This document shows positions 1 to 9,597 of a stretch of DNA of 64,000 bases, piece after piece. The notes beneath the pieces were generated by a model. It did not search any database, was not told the DNA's origin, and saw only the letters and a list, made by a program, of their open reading frames with translations. Each line of letters starts with the position of its first letter. Within the stretch, counting starts at the first letter, position 1. The DNA lies in assembly GCA_937982115.1 (NCBI GenBank), contig CALJNE010000058.1, positions 1 through 64,000 of the forward strand, read 5' to 3'. Source of the stretch: an uncultured Bacteroidales bacterium (GTDB lineage: Bacteria; Bacteroidota; Bacteroidia; Bacteroidales; ML635J-15). Position numbers and translations under genes: made by a program.

Positions 1-377
1 TTAAAACTTCTTGTTCTTATCGGAATGGACATCAATATCTTATGACGCCAATCAAATGATGTCAATGGTGCTATATCAAAATTATCACACATAAATTTTA
101 ATGTACGCATTCCATTCTTTTGAATAAATTCTGCATATTCAACAAAAGTATCTTTCTTGTGAATATAATGTATGCTTGTGCCGGTACTGGGCAAAAAAGT
201 CCTCCTGCAACTTTTACATTTATAACGATAAGTATATTTATAGCGAGAATGCTTAATGTAATCCTTACTACCACACCACGGACAACATTTAACCGCAATT
301 TTTTCACGATATAGCCTTTCCAGCTTTTCACTCCATGTTTTGGCGGATTTGGAAGTATTTTTTATAGAGTTTGTCAT
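1..377 (-). CDS. IS1595-like zinc-ribbon transposase-like protein, partial (runs off left edge)
   Basis: Own translation of the minus strand from ATG at 377: MTNSIKNTSKSAKTWSEKLERLYREKIAVKCCPWCGSKDYIKHSRYKYTYRYKCKSCRRTFLPSTGTSIHYIHKKDTFVEYAEFIQKNGMRTLKFMCDNFDIAPLTSFDWRHKILMSIP..., clearly homologous to 33445-34431 and 47194-48171. Not in the ORF track because it is open at the edge. Confidence 0.85.
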   Translation of the reverse strand, partial: MTNSIKNTSKSAKTWSEKLERLYREKIAVKCCPWCGSKDYIKHSRYKYTYRYKCKSCRRTFLPSTGTSIHYIHKKDTFVEYAEFIQKNGMRTLKFMCDNFDIAPLTSFDWRHKILMSIPIRTRSF

Positions 378-404
378 CTTGATTTTTTTTGCTCATACTG
401 AGGG

Positions 405-412
405 CAAAGATA
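405..412 (-). promoter_or_regulatory. Bacteroidetes-type -7 box (TATCTTTG) upstream of the transposase-like gene
   Basis: Plus-strand CAAAGATA; matches TAnnTTTG. The surrounding ~45 nt resembles the upstream region of the copy at 34431. Confidence 0.55.
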
Positions 413-544
413 AAAAAAATAACCACAAAATTTTGTATAATTTGAAAAAATCACAAAACTTTTCCAAAAATCCACTCCCTTGAAATTTTTAAACCTTCAC
501 GACTCTTATCTTTAATTTTTTAACTATTTTTACCAAAAAAAAAA

Positions 545-1786
545 TTGAATCTCGAGTTTTTCATAGCAAAAAGACTTTTTAAAGGTTCGGATAAAAAATC
601 TTTTAGCGGACCGGTAATTTTTATTAGTGTTACAGCCATTGCAATCAGTCTTGCTATAATGATAATTTCCGTTGCTATTGTTACAGGGTTTAAATCAGAA
701 ATCACAAATAAAATTGTTGGTTTTGGTTCCCACATTCAAATTGTTAATTATGATAACAATAGCTCTTATGAGACTTTCCCCGTTAGTGAAAATCAAAGTT
801 TTATTCCTGAAATAAAAAAAATCCCGGGAATTTTATCAATAAATCGTTTTATTATTAAAGCCGGAATAATTAAATCGGAAGAAAATTTACAAGGAGTAGT
901 CTTCAAAGGTGTTGGAGAGGATTATGATTGGACATTTTTCAGGCAATATTTAGTTGATGGAAATATTCCTACATTTGCCGACAGTATTAGGTCTGATTCC
1001 ATTTTAATCTCAAAATATTTGGCAAATGTTTTAAATCTTAAAACCGGAGACAGATTCACCGCATATTTTATTCAGGATCCTCCTCGAATTCGAAAATTTA
1101 TTGTTTCCGGAATATTTAATACTCAACTGGAAGACCTCGATAAAACTTTTGTCTTTTTAGATTTAAAGCATCTCCGAAAAATTAATAATTGGCAAAACGA
1201 TCAGATTACCGGTTTTGAAATTCATGTTGACAACATTAGAAAATTACTACGTTATGAATTACTTGTTAATCAAATTGTAGGTAGTAATTTCAGTCCCGAC
1301 GGTGAAATTTTGAAAGTAAAAAATATAAGAGAAGAATATCCAGGTATTTTTGATTGGCTATCATTATTGGACATTAATGTTTGGGTGATTCTTATTTTAA
1401 TGTTGAGTGTGGCTTGTTTCAATATGATTACCGGTTTATTGGTAATTATTCTTGAAAAGGTTAGCCTGATAGGAATTTTGAAAAGCATGGGTGCAACAAA
1501 CATTAAAATTGAAAAAATATTTATTTATTTATCCTCAATGCTAACTATCAGAGGGTTGCTTTTAGGCAACTTACTTGGACTTGGACTGCTTTTTATTCAA
1601 AAATATTTTGGGATAATTAAGTTAGATCCTGAATCTTACTATTTAAGTGTGGTACCTGTTAATATTAACTACTTCAATATTTTATTGTTAAACCTTTGTA
1701 CAGTTTTAATAATTGTATTAATGATGTTTTTGCCTGCAAGAATTATTTCAAAAATAAGTCCATCTAAATCTATAAAGTTTAATTAA
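545..1786 (+). CDS. ABC transporter permease, FtsX/LolC-LolE-like
   Basis: 413 aa; N-terminal TM, large periplasmic domain, three C-terminal TMs, 'LEKVSLIGILKSMGATNIKIEKIF' FtsX motif; TTG start. Confidence 0.85.
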   Translation: MNLEFFIAKRLFKGSDKKSFSGPVIFISVTAIAISLAIMIISVAIVTGFKSEITNKIVGFGSHIQIVNYDNNSSYETFPVSENQSFIPEIKKIPGILSINRFIIKAGIIKSEENLQGVVFKGVGEDYDWTFFRQYLVDGNIPTFADSIRSDSILISKYLANVLNLKTGDRFTAYFIQDPPRIRKFIVSGIFNTQLEDLDKTFVFLDLKHLRKINNWQNDQITGFEIHVDNIRKLLRYELLVNQIVGSNFSPDGEILKVKNIREEYPGIFDWLSLLDINVWVILILMLSVACFNMITGLLVIILEKVSLIGILKSMGATNIKIEKIFIYLSSMLTIRGLLLGNLLGLGLLFIQKYFGIIKLDPESYYLSVVPVNINYFNILLLNLCTVLIIVLMMFLPARIISKISPSKSIKFN

Positions 1787-1798
1787 AAAAAGAAGTTT

Positions 1799-2479
1799 AT
1801 GATTTATTTATCGTTAGCAATTGCCCCTGTCGTAATAATTTTGTTTTCGATTTATCTTTCTGATTCTTATAATAGAGAACCAATAGGACTGTTATTATTA
1901 ACTCTGTTTGCCGGAATGCTATCTGTAATTCCTGTTTTAATTGCAGGCATGGTTTTATCAGTTTTTGAAGGATTTTTTTATTCTCAAGTGGATTTAGCAT
2001 TTTTTCAATCCTTTATACAAGCCGGTTTTATAGAAGAATTATTTAAATTTTTAGCTGTTTTGCTTCTTATATGGAGAAATAAAAACTTTGACGAAAAATA
2101 CGATGGAATTGTTTATGCTGTATTTGTTTCAATGGGATTTGCTATGGTTGAAAACATTTTATATGTTTTTGGTTATGGTCTTGGAACAGGCGTAATACGA
2201 GCTTTCACCGCGGTTCCGGCTCACGCAATTTTCGGAATTTCTATGGGTTATTATTTAGGGCTGGCAAAGTTTAAACCTAGCCGACGCTCAACTTATTTAG
2301 CTTTAGCTTTTATCGTCCCATGGATACTTCACGGTTTTTATGATTTCATTCTTTTCCTTGGCATTGATTGGTTACTTGTTTTATTTGTAATTTACCTTAT
2401 ATTCCTCTACATTTTTGGATTAAACCGTATTATAAAACTTTATAAGACTAAAAAACAAATTATTTATAAATCGAACTAA
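1799..2479 (+). CDS. PrsW-family intramembrane metalloprotease
   Basis: FIEELFKF, MVENILYVFGYG and PAHAIFGISMGYY motifs in a polytopic protein. Confidence 0.88.
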   Translation: MIYLSLAIAPVVIILFSIYLSDSYNREPIGLLLLTLFAGMLSVIPVLIAGMVLSVFEGFFYSQVDLAFFQSFIQAGFIEELFKFLAVLLLIWRNKNFDEKYDGIVYAVFVSMGFAMVENILYVFGYGLGTGVIRAFTAVPAHAIFGISMGYYLGLAKFKPSRRSTYLALAFIVPWILHGFYDFILFLGIDWLLVLFVIYLIFLYIFGLNRIIKLYKTKKQIIYKSN

Positions 2480-2485
2480 TATATA

Positions 2486-3640
2486 ATGTCTGCATTTCTT
2501 ATTACCGGATTTTTTGTTTCATTTTTCCTATCATTTATTGTATTTAGTAAAAAGAAAAAAATTATTGCCGACAAATTCTTGATAATAATCTTTTTGATTT
2601 ATGCTTTAACAATTGGAGGAACTTATCTTGAGATTTATAACAATCAAAACAATTTTCCTTTCCCTCATTTAACAAATATCAATTGGATATTCCTTTTTTT
2701 ACATGGACCATTATTGTGGTTATATGTTAAATCTTTAACTGTCAGAAACTTTAAATTTAATTCTTACGATTTACTACACTTTCTCCCATTTATAATATTT
2801 TTTGTATTTCATTTTTTCGATTTTATGATTTTGCCTGCAGAAACTAAAATATCCATTTCAAAAAATGAAACTTTTTCAAATAGATCGTTTTTTAGTTTAG
2901 TATTAATTTGCATCGGCATATCTAACCTAGGATACAATATTTTTTCTTTGATATTATTAAGAAAACACCAAAAATTAATAAAGGATAATTATTCTCATAT
3001 TGAAAATAAAGACCTAAGATGGTTACAAACATTTCTAATAGCCTCTTTATTAATTTTTATTGTTAATGTTTCTCTATACAACATTAACAATTATTTAAAA
3101 TTTACAACATTTAATGAATTATCCAAATATTCATACATGTTTGCAACATTATATGTTTTTTATCTGGCATATTTTGGCATAAAACAAGGAGAAGTTTTTG
3201 CAGACAACATTGAGTCAAATTTTGAAACAACAGTAACAACAGTAACAAAATCGGACAATCCGGTATCTATTAAAATTGAACATAAAGATATTATACATAA
3301 ATTGTTATTTTTGATGGAAAATGAACAACCTTACTTAGATCCTGAAATAACATTAGCAAAACTTAGCAATTACTTAAACATTAAACCCGAATTGTTAACT
3401 GAAGTATTAAATTCTTCTCTAAACAATAATTTTTTTGACTTTATTAATAAACACAGAATCGAAGAATTCAAAATAAAATGTTTAAGTTCTGAATTTAAAC
3501 ATCTGTCAATTATTGGAATAGCTTATGAATGTGGTTTTAACTCAAAAGCATCATTCTATAGAGCATTTAAAAAATTCGAAGGTATATCACCTTCAGAATA
3601 TATTGCAAAAGTCTCATTAAAAAGTGAGACATCAAAATAA
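2486..3640 (+). CDS. AraC-family transcriptional regulator with N-terminal 7TM-like membrane domain
   Basis: Multiple N-terminal hydrophobic helices; C-terminal HTH 'IGIAYECGFNSKASFYRAFKKFEGISPSEYI'. Confidence 0.9.
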   Translation: MSAFLITGFFVSFFLSFIVFSKKKKIIADKFLIIIFLIYALTIGGTYLEIYNNQNNFPFPHLTNINWIFLFLHGPLLWLYVKSLTVRNFKFNSYDLLHFLPFIIFFVFHFFDFMILPAETKISISKNETFSNRSFFSLVLICIGISNLGYNIFSLILLRKHQKLIKDNYSHIENKDLRWLQTFLIASLLIFIVNVSLYNINNYLKFTTFNELSKYSYMFATLYVFYLAYFGIKQGEVFADNIESNFETTVTTVTKSDNPVSIKIEHKDIIHKLLFLMENEQPYLDPEITLAKLSNYLNIKPELLTEVLNSSLNNNFFDFINKHRIEEFKIKCLSSEFKHLSIIGIAYECGFNSKASFYRAFKKFEGISPSEYIAKVSLKSETSK

Positions 3641-3693
3641 AAAAGTGATACTAATTCTCTAAAAAACGAAACGGTCCATCCTTCTTTAACCCG

Positions 3694-3701
3694 TAGTTTT
3701 G
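3694..3701 (+). promoter_or_regulatory. -7 box TAGTTTTG upstream of the cassette
   Basis: TAnnTTTG match about 25 nt before the ATG at 3727; I see no clear TTTG -33 element. Confidence 0.45.
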
Positions 3702-3726
3702 CATCGTAAACAATAATTTTATTACG

Positions 3727-4479
3727 ATGAAAACAAAATTTTTTTTCAAAAACTCTTTAATATTAACTCAAATTCTAGTTTTTTTTCTTCTAAGTTCTAT
3801 TTTATTTTCTTGCACGGTAAGTGAAAAAAGCAAAAGAGGTTTAAAATTTTCCTTTTTAACAGGCTATGGATATGGTGGTATAGTAGAAAACACCGATTTG
3901 TCAATAATCCCAAATGCATCACCTACACAAGAGTCCACTGTAGATGCATATTCAGGATCAACAATTGGAGGGGCTAACATTGGATTACACATAAATAAAA
4001 CGTTGTTTTTTGGTGAATTTCAAACTGGGGCCGAATTTCTTTACAATTACCAGAGCTTTTCTTATGCTGACAATGGAAACATGTTTATTGGCGTTCGTAA
4101 ATTACATGTTAATCAATTCTTATTCCCAATCACTTATAATTTTGTTTTATTAAAGAAACTTGCTCCACAATCAGAAATACAAATCAAAATAGGATTTCTT
4201 GGACAATATAACATTTTATCTGTAACAGATATTGGAATTACTCCTTTACCAGATTATAAAATAAACAATTGGTCACAAGGTGCAGTATTGGGAATTTCAG
4301 CCTACCCATTAATCTTAAATAACGATTCAAAACTTGGCTTTTATTGTGAAGTTTACCGCGGAAGCCGAATCTATACTGATTTTTATAATCAAGAAAATTT
4401 TGAAATGCCAGGATCTAGCTTTTTAAAAATCGGGATAAAATATCAATTTTTAACAATCCTAAAAAATTATCAAAAATGA
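3727..4479 (+). CDS. putative outer-membrane beta-barrel-like lipoprotein, unknown function
   Basis: Signal peptide with lipobox-like LFSC; alternating amphipathic strands in the C-terminal part. Confidence 0.55.
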   Translation: MKTKFFFKNSLILTQILVFFLLSSILFSCTVSEKSKRGLKFSFLTGYGYGGIVENTDLSIIPNASPTQESTVDAYSGSTIGGANIGLHINKTLFFGEFQTGAEFLYNYQSFSYADNGNMFIGVRKLHVNQFLFPITYNFVLLKKLAPQSEIQIKIGFLGQYNILSVTDIGITPLPDYKINNWSQGAVLGISAYPLILNNDSKLGFYCEVYRGSRIYTDFYNQENFEMPGSSFLKIGIKYQFLTILKNYQK

Positions 4480-5582
4480 AATGGTTTATTGTTTTAGTAG
4501 TCTTCATTCATGCTTTTATTCATCTATTGGGATTTTACAAATCTTTCAATTTATTAGAAATAAAAAGTATATCCATGCCTGTTAGCAAAATTGCTGGTAT
4601 ATTATGGTTGTTTACAGCAATACTTTTAATCACTTATGCCATTCTGTATTTTCTAAATAAAGAATACGCATTAATTTTAGGAATAAGTGCTATTTTGTTG
4701 TCTCAATATTTAATTATATCTTCATGGAAGGACGCAAAATTTGGCAGTTTAGCAAATTTGGTGATTTTATTTTCAATTATAACACTGTTTTCCTCTTGTA
4801 AATTTCAACAAAAGGTGTCAGCAGAAACTTTAGAAATATTAAATTATCCAAACACCCCTGAAATAAAAAATATAGATCAAAAAGACATCTCAGAACTTCC
4901 TGTATCAGTACAAAACTGGTTTAAGTGCACAGGAATCCTCGATAAAGAATACATTTATGCAGGTGAAATATTTCAGTCTGCTAAATTAAAAATGAATCCA
5001 AAACAGAAAAAATGGATAAATGCAACTGCATTACAATATACTAATATTGAAAAACCCGCTTTCATCTGGACAATAAATGCCAAGATGAATTATATACTGA
5101 AATTTAAAGGCAGAGATAAATTTCAAAACGGACAAGGAGAAATGCTTATCAAAATTAATTCTCTTATTAATGTCGTAAACGAAAAGGGGGAAAAACTTAA
5201 CGAAGGTACAATACAACGCTTCCTGGGAGAAATGGTGTGGTTTCCCAATCTTGCTTTGAGTAAATATATTACTTGGAAAGAAATTAATGATACTACAGCT
5301 TTAGCTACAATGGAATACATGGGAACAATTGGTAGTGGCACTTTTTATTTCAACAAAAATGGAGATGTTATTAAATATTCAGCTTATCGGTATTATGGCA
5401 ATAATCCTGAATCTGAAAAATATCTTTGGGAAATGAAAATATTAGATTATAAAAGTTTTGATGGAATAAAAATACCTTCAAAAATGACAGCAACCTGGTT
5501 CTTCCCAGATGATGAATGGACATGGTTAAATCTCGAAATCATAAACGTAAACTATAACAATAATATAACATTTAAAAATTAA
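4476..5582 (+). CDS. DUF6544-like family protein with N-terminal TM helices
   Basis: Four N-terminal hydrophobic segments; domain 'FLGEMVWFPNLALSKYITWKEINDTTALATMEYMGTIGSGTFYFN' resembles DUF6544; ATGA overlap with upstream gene. Confidence 0.65.
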   Translation: MKWFIVLVVFIHAFIHLLGFYKSFNLLEIKSISMPVSKIAGILWLFTAILLITYAILYFLNKEYALILGISAILLSQYLIISSWKDAKFGSLANLVILFSIITLFSSCKFQQKVSAETLEILNYPNTPEIKNIDQKDISELPVSVQNWFKCTGILDKEYIYAGEIFQSAKLKMNPKQKKWINATALQYTNIEKPAFIWTINAKMNYILKFKGRDKFQNGQGEMLIKINSLINVVNEKGEKLNEGTIQRFLGEMVWFPNLALSKYITWKEINDTTALATMEYMGTIGSGTFYFNKNGDVIKYSAYRYYGNNPESEKYLWEMKILDYKSFDGIKIPSKMTATWFFPDDEWTWLNLEIINVNYNNNITFKN

Positions 5583-5586
5583 AATA

Positions 5587-6684
5587 ATGAAGAATTTAAA
5601 AATTTTTAAAACAGTTTGTCTAATAACAACTATCGGGATTTTGATATTTTGTTCAGGATGCGTTGTTACAAGAAAAAATTTCAATAATTATCTAAGCTGT
5701 AAAGACGATATTGAAAAAATGATTTACTATGGTTCGCTGGCAGGAAATACTCATAACACACAACCCTGGATAGTTGAAATAATTAACGATAACGAAATTC
5801 TAATTAAAGCCGATTTCTCCCGAAAACTTGAAGTTGTTGACCCTAATTCAAGAGGTCTGTTTATATCAATAGGTGCATTTATCGAAAATTTTTGTATTGC
5901 TGCAGAAAGTTTCGGATATTCACCTTTAGTTAATTTAGTAGTAGGTGAAAGCAACGACAACTCAGTTGCTCATATAATACTTTACAAATCGGCAAAATTA
6001 AACCATGATTTAACGGAGTTAGAAAAGAGAACAACTTTAAGAATTCCTTTTGAAATAAAAAATATTGACTCTCAAGACATAAAAAAATTAACAGAAAATG
6101 TTGAGAATTATCATGTTTACCAAACATCAAGCACAGAAGCTGATTATATTAAATCTCAAACCATAAGAGCATATACTAAACAAGCTAATAGTCAAAAAGC
6201 AAAAAATGAACTTGAAAAATGGATTAGATTTTCAAATAAAGATGTTAAAATCAAACGAGATGGTCTAACAACTGCAGGAATGGGAATGACAGGATTTACC
6301 GGTATTGTTGTCAGTAATTTTTTTAAACCTTCAGATTCTCAAAAACAATCATTTGTTGATAAAGGAATTCAAAAAACTATTGTCCAGGCTGAAAACTGCG
6401 GTGCATGGTTAATAATTACACAGCCCAAATATAATCCTGAAAACTGGATTGAGACCGGTCGTTTGTATCAAAGATTTCACATAAAATGCCGTAGCCTAAA
6501 TATTGGTTTTCATCCCATGAATCAAATGATCGAAGACCCTGAATTCGAAAAAAAAGCTAATGATTTTCTCGGACTAAATGAACCGATACAATTAGTTGCA
6601 AGAATAGGATATGTTAAAAATTATCCGAACCCTGTAAGTGTAAGAAGAGATATTCATGATTTTATTATTGATAACAGATACTAA
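5587..6684 (+). CDS. Acg-like FMN-binding nitroreductase-family protein with N-terminal lipoprotein-like signal
   Basis: 'GNTHNTQPW' and 'VDPNSRGLFISIGAFIENF' motifs; N-terminus MKNLKIFKTVCLITTIGILIFCSGC. Confidence 0.7.
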   Translation: MKNLKIFKTVCLITTIGILIFCSGCVVTRKNFNNYLSCKDDIEKMIYYGSLAGNTHNTQPWIVEIINDNEILIKADFSRKLEVVDPNSRGLFISIGAFIENFCIAAESFGYSPLVNLVVGESNDNSVAHIILYKSAKLNHDLTELEKRTTLRIPFEIKNIDSQDIKKLTENVENYHVYQTSSTEADYIKSQTIRAYTKQANSQKAKNELEKWIRFSNKDVKIKRDGLTTAGMGMTGFTGIVVSNFFKPSDSQKQSFVDKGIQKTIVQAENCGAWLIITQPKYNPENWIETGRLYQRFHIKCRSLNIGFHPMNQMIEDPEFEKKANDFLGLNEPIQLVARIGYVKNYPNPVSVRRDIHDFIIDNRY

Positions 6685-6686
6685 TT

Positions 6687-7919
6687 ATGCAATACATGTT
6701 TAACCTGCTTTTAAAAATTGTAATTAAGACAATATACTTGTTCAATAAGACAATTTACGTATTATTTATTTTTATAAATTTATTTTTTGGAAAACTATTC
6801 TCACAAAAATCAGATTTTGTTGATATAAAATTTGATTTCATTATTCCATTTACAATAAATATGGATCCAATGGAAAAACTCCTTTTAATAAATTTTGAAA
6901 AAGACCCAGATGAAATTTATATAGGATTTGAACCACAATATTTTAATGATAATAAAAACGGCAATGGATTTTTAATTATTGGATGGAGAAAAGACGGAAA
7001 GATAGATGTTTACCATCAAAATTCATTAATAATTGACCGTTCCAAATACAACATCGCAGGGTCGGGACTTAACATTGCAAAAGAAGTTTACATGGAAAAT
7101 CCATTATTTAATATTTCAGATTTCGGAATAAATGCGCATTTTAAGTTTGTTGACTTATATCATAGAACAATTGAAATAATAATTAACGAAAATAACCCCA
7201 AAAAAACAAAACCGTTTGGATTACTTGCTCCAATGGGCGATGCAGCAACGAATCCAAAATCTTTACCTCTACTTTTCTTACATGATTTCTATTTTGTGAG
7301 GAAAAAAAATTCCGAAATTACATTATCAATAAATGATAGAATCCATAAAGTTGATTTATTGCCATTACTAATGGATGGACAAAAAATGACTTTTATTCGT
7401 TATTGTTCAAGACCTCTAATTTTAACAATTAACGATGAAAATAACTCGACTCCTTTAATAATAAATTTAAAAAATAAAGTAGAGTTTTTAGATAAAGATA
7501 ATTGCCGTTATATCTTTGATTGGCAGAATAATACTCCCAATTTAAAAAAAATAATTTTCGATAATAAAATTCATCCAATCACTATAAATTTCAATCCATT
7601 TATCCCTGATATTAGTAACTTAAAAAATATACATCTAATTGAAGGAAAATTCAAAATTACAGGTCATGAATCAGTTGGTTCAATAGAAGGTGAATATCAA
7701 ATAAAATATGCAAATGATTCTATCTTTATGCAAATTATTCCTGTGGGTGGATGGACTCCCAAACCAACAAACCTCGCTACAAAATTTTTGTTTACAGCAG
7801 CCAAAGTTTTTAAAAAATGGCCATCAACTTACAAATGGAATGCCGTAGCCTATCTTGACCAATCATCACAATACTCAATTAAATCCCAATGGATAAGAAC
7901 AGGTAAAACAACAAAATAA
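6687..7919 (+). CDS. conserved hypothetical protein with N-terminal hydrophobic segment
   Basis: 410 aa ORF co-directional within a tightly packed cluster; no family recognised. Confidence 0.6.
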   Translation: MQYMFNLLLKIVIKTIYLFNKTIYVLFIFINLFFGKLFSQKSDFVDIKFDFIIPFTINMDPMEKLLLINFEKDPDEIYIGFEPQYFNDNKNGNGFLIIGWRKDGKIDVYHQNSLIIDRSKYNIAGSGLNIAKEVYMENPLFNISDFGINAHFKFVDLYHRTIEIIINENNPKKTKPFGLLAPMGDAATNPKSLPLLFLHDFYFVRKKNSEITLSINDRIHKVDLLPLLMDGQKMTFIRYCSRPLILTINDENNSTPLIINLKNKVEFLDKDNCRYIFDWQNNTPNLKKIIFDNKIHPITINFNPFIPDISNLKNIHLIEGKFKITGHESVGSIEGEYQIKYANDSIFMQIIPVGGWTPKPTNLATKFLFTAAKVFKKWPSTYKWNAVAYLDQSSQYSIKSQWIRTGKTTK

Positions 7920-7939
7920 ATAACTCAAAATTAAACAAA

Positions 7940-8920
7940 ATGATATCAAAAGAATTGTTTTTAAAATTGGTTAAAACTGCTGTAAAGGCTCCATCAAGCC
8001 ATAATACACAACCCTGGCTAATTTCACTAAAAGAAAATCGTATATTTATAAAACCTGATTATAGCAGGTCATTAAAAATTGCTGACCCTAAAAATCGCGA
8101 ACTATTCATTTCTCTTGGATGTCTTGCAGAGACTTTTATTATAGCATTGGCTTTTCATGGGTTTAACTCGCGTCTTTTCATTCACGATTCTATAGATAAT
8201 TTTCATCTTTGCATAAAAACTATTGAGGATGAAAATATTATTCCTTCCCCCCTCTTCCCTTATATAAATTTAAGACAAACCACGCGTAATAATTTCAACA
8301 CGGAAGTTATTCCAAATTTTACTATTGATGAATTATTGAGTCTTGACCTTCAAGAAAATATTAAAATAAAAATATTAACAAAAAAAGAGAATTTCGATTT
8401 AATTTCAGAACTTATCACTGAAGCGAATGCGTATCAAATCGGAAATAAACATTTTATTGATGAACTTGTGGAATGGATGCGTTTCAACCAAAGAGAAGCT
8501 ATGCAAAAAGGAGACGGACTTTATTCTGCTTGCAGTGGAATTCCTTCAATCGGAAGATTTATCGGAAAATTTTTGATTAAAAACTTTATTAAAATAAAAT
8601 CAGAAAATAAAAGACTAACAAAACAACTTGACAATTCTGGTGCTATAGTTTTATTTTCGAGTAAAACTGATTCTTTTAGTGATTTGGTAAAAACAGGAAT
8701 GATATTTAATAAATTTGCATTGCTGGCAACTAAATCGAATCTTTGTCATTCATTTTTAAACTCTCCTTGCCAGGTTGAACATACACGTAAAAAATTAGCT
8801 GCAAATTTTAATGAAAAATATCCATTTCCTCAATTGATAATTCGATTGGGATATTCATCAAAAATGCCATATTCTTTTCGCAGAAGAATAAATGAAGTTA
8901 TAACCGATAAATATGAATAA
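7940..8920 (+). CDS. Acg-like nitroreductase-family protein (paralog of 5587-6684, no signal peptide)
   Basis: 'SHNTQPW', 'IADPKNRELFISLGCLAETF', 'EWMRFNQREAMQKGDGLYSACSG' match the 5587 protein. Confidence 0.75.
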   Translation: MISKELFLKLVKTAVKAPSSHNTQPWLISLKENRIFIKPDYSRSLKIADPKNRELFISLGCLAETFIIALAFHGFNSRLFIHDSIDNFHLCIKTIEDENIIPSPLFPYINLRQTTRNNFNTEVIPNFTIDELLSLDLQENIKIKILTKKENFDLISELITEANAYQIGNKHFIDELVEWMRFNQREAMQKGDGLYSACSGIPSIGRFIGKFLIKNFIKIKSENKRLTKQLDNSGAIVLFSSKTDSFSDLVKTGMIFNKFALLATKSNLCHSFLNSPCQVEHTRKKLAANFNEKYPFPQLIIRLGYSSKMPYSFRRRINEVITDKYE

Positions 8921-8934
8921 ATTTAAAAAAAATT

Positions 8935-9597
8935 ATGAAATATTTTAAATTATTAATAATTGCAATGGTAATGGGATCTTATTCATGTTGTAAAGAAGGA
9001 TTTTATGGTAGTGGTGAGATTAAATCTATTTACCTAAAATTAGACGATTTTTCGAAAATTGAACTATTAAATTATTGTAACATTGAAATCATTCCGGGAA
9101 CTGAAAACAAAGTAATATATTCTGATTACGAAAACATTATTGATTTACTAAAATTTGAGATTACACAAGATATACTCAAAATCCGTTCTGACAATGAAAA
9201 CATTGTAATTAGAAATTCCAAAGCTTATGCAAAAATCTACGTAAAAACAAATATATCTGAAATTTCATTGTTCGGGAGTGGAGATTTTAAAATACAAAAT
9301 TCTTTGGATAAAAATTGCAGATTAGCAATTGGTGGTAGTGGCAACATAGATATAATAGAAAACACATCCCTTGAAAATGTTTATGCAAATATTTATGGGT
9401 CAGGTAACATCTATCTTGATAAAATAAACACAATTAGTGCAAATTGCAAAATTTTTGGCAGCGGTAATATATTTGTCTGGGTTCAAGAAGCTTTAGTTGC
9501 AAATATTGCCGGAAGTGGGAATATTTATTATAGAGGTTACCCCACAAACACAACAACCAGTATCACCGGTTCCGGAAACATTATTCATTTATATTAA
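8935..9597 (+). CDS. DUF2807 (head GIN) domain lipoprotein
   Basis: Recurring GSGDF/GSGNI turns in a beta-helical pattern; signal with SYSCC. Confidence 0.8.
   Translation: MKYFKLLIIAMVMGSYSCCKEGFYGSGEIKSIYLKLDDFSKIELLNYCNIEIIPGTENKVIYSDYENIIDLLKFEITQDILKIRSDNENIVIRNSKAYAKIYVKTNISEISLFGSGDFKIQNSLDKNCRLAIGGSGNIDIIENTSLENVYANIYGSGNIYLDKINTISANCKIFGSGNIFVWVQEALVANIAGSGNIYYRGYPTNTTTSITGSGNIIHLY

Noticed and set aside
98-331. ORF-track 77-aa minus and overlapping 64-aa plus ORFs
   Set aside because: Wrong frames over the edge-truncated zinc-ribbon gene (377..1, minus), which reads coherently in another frame.
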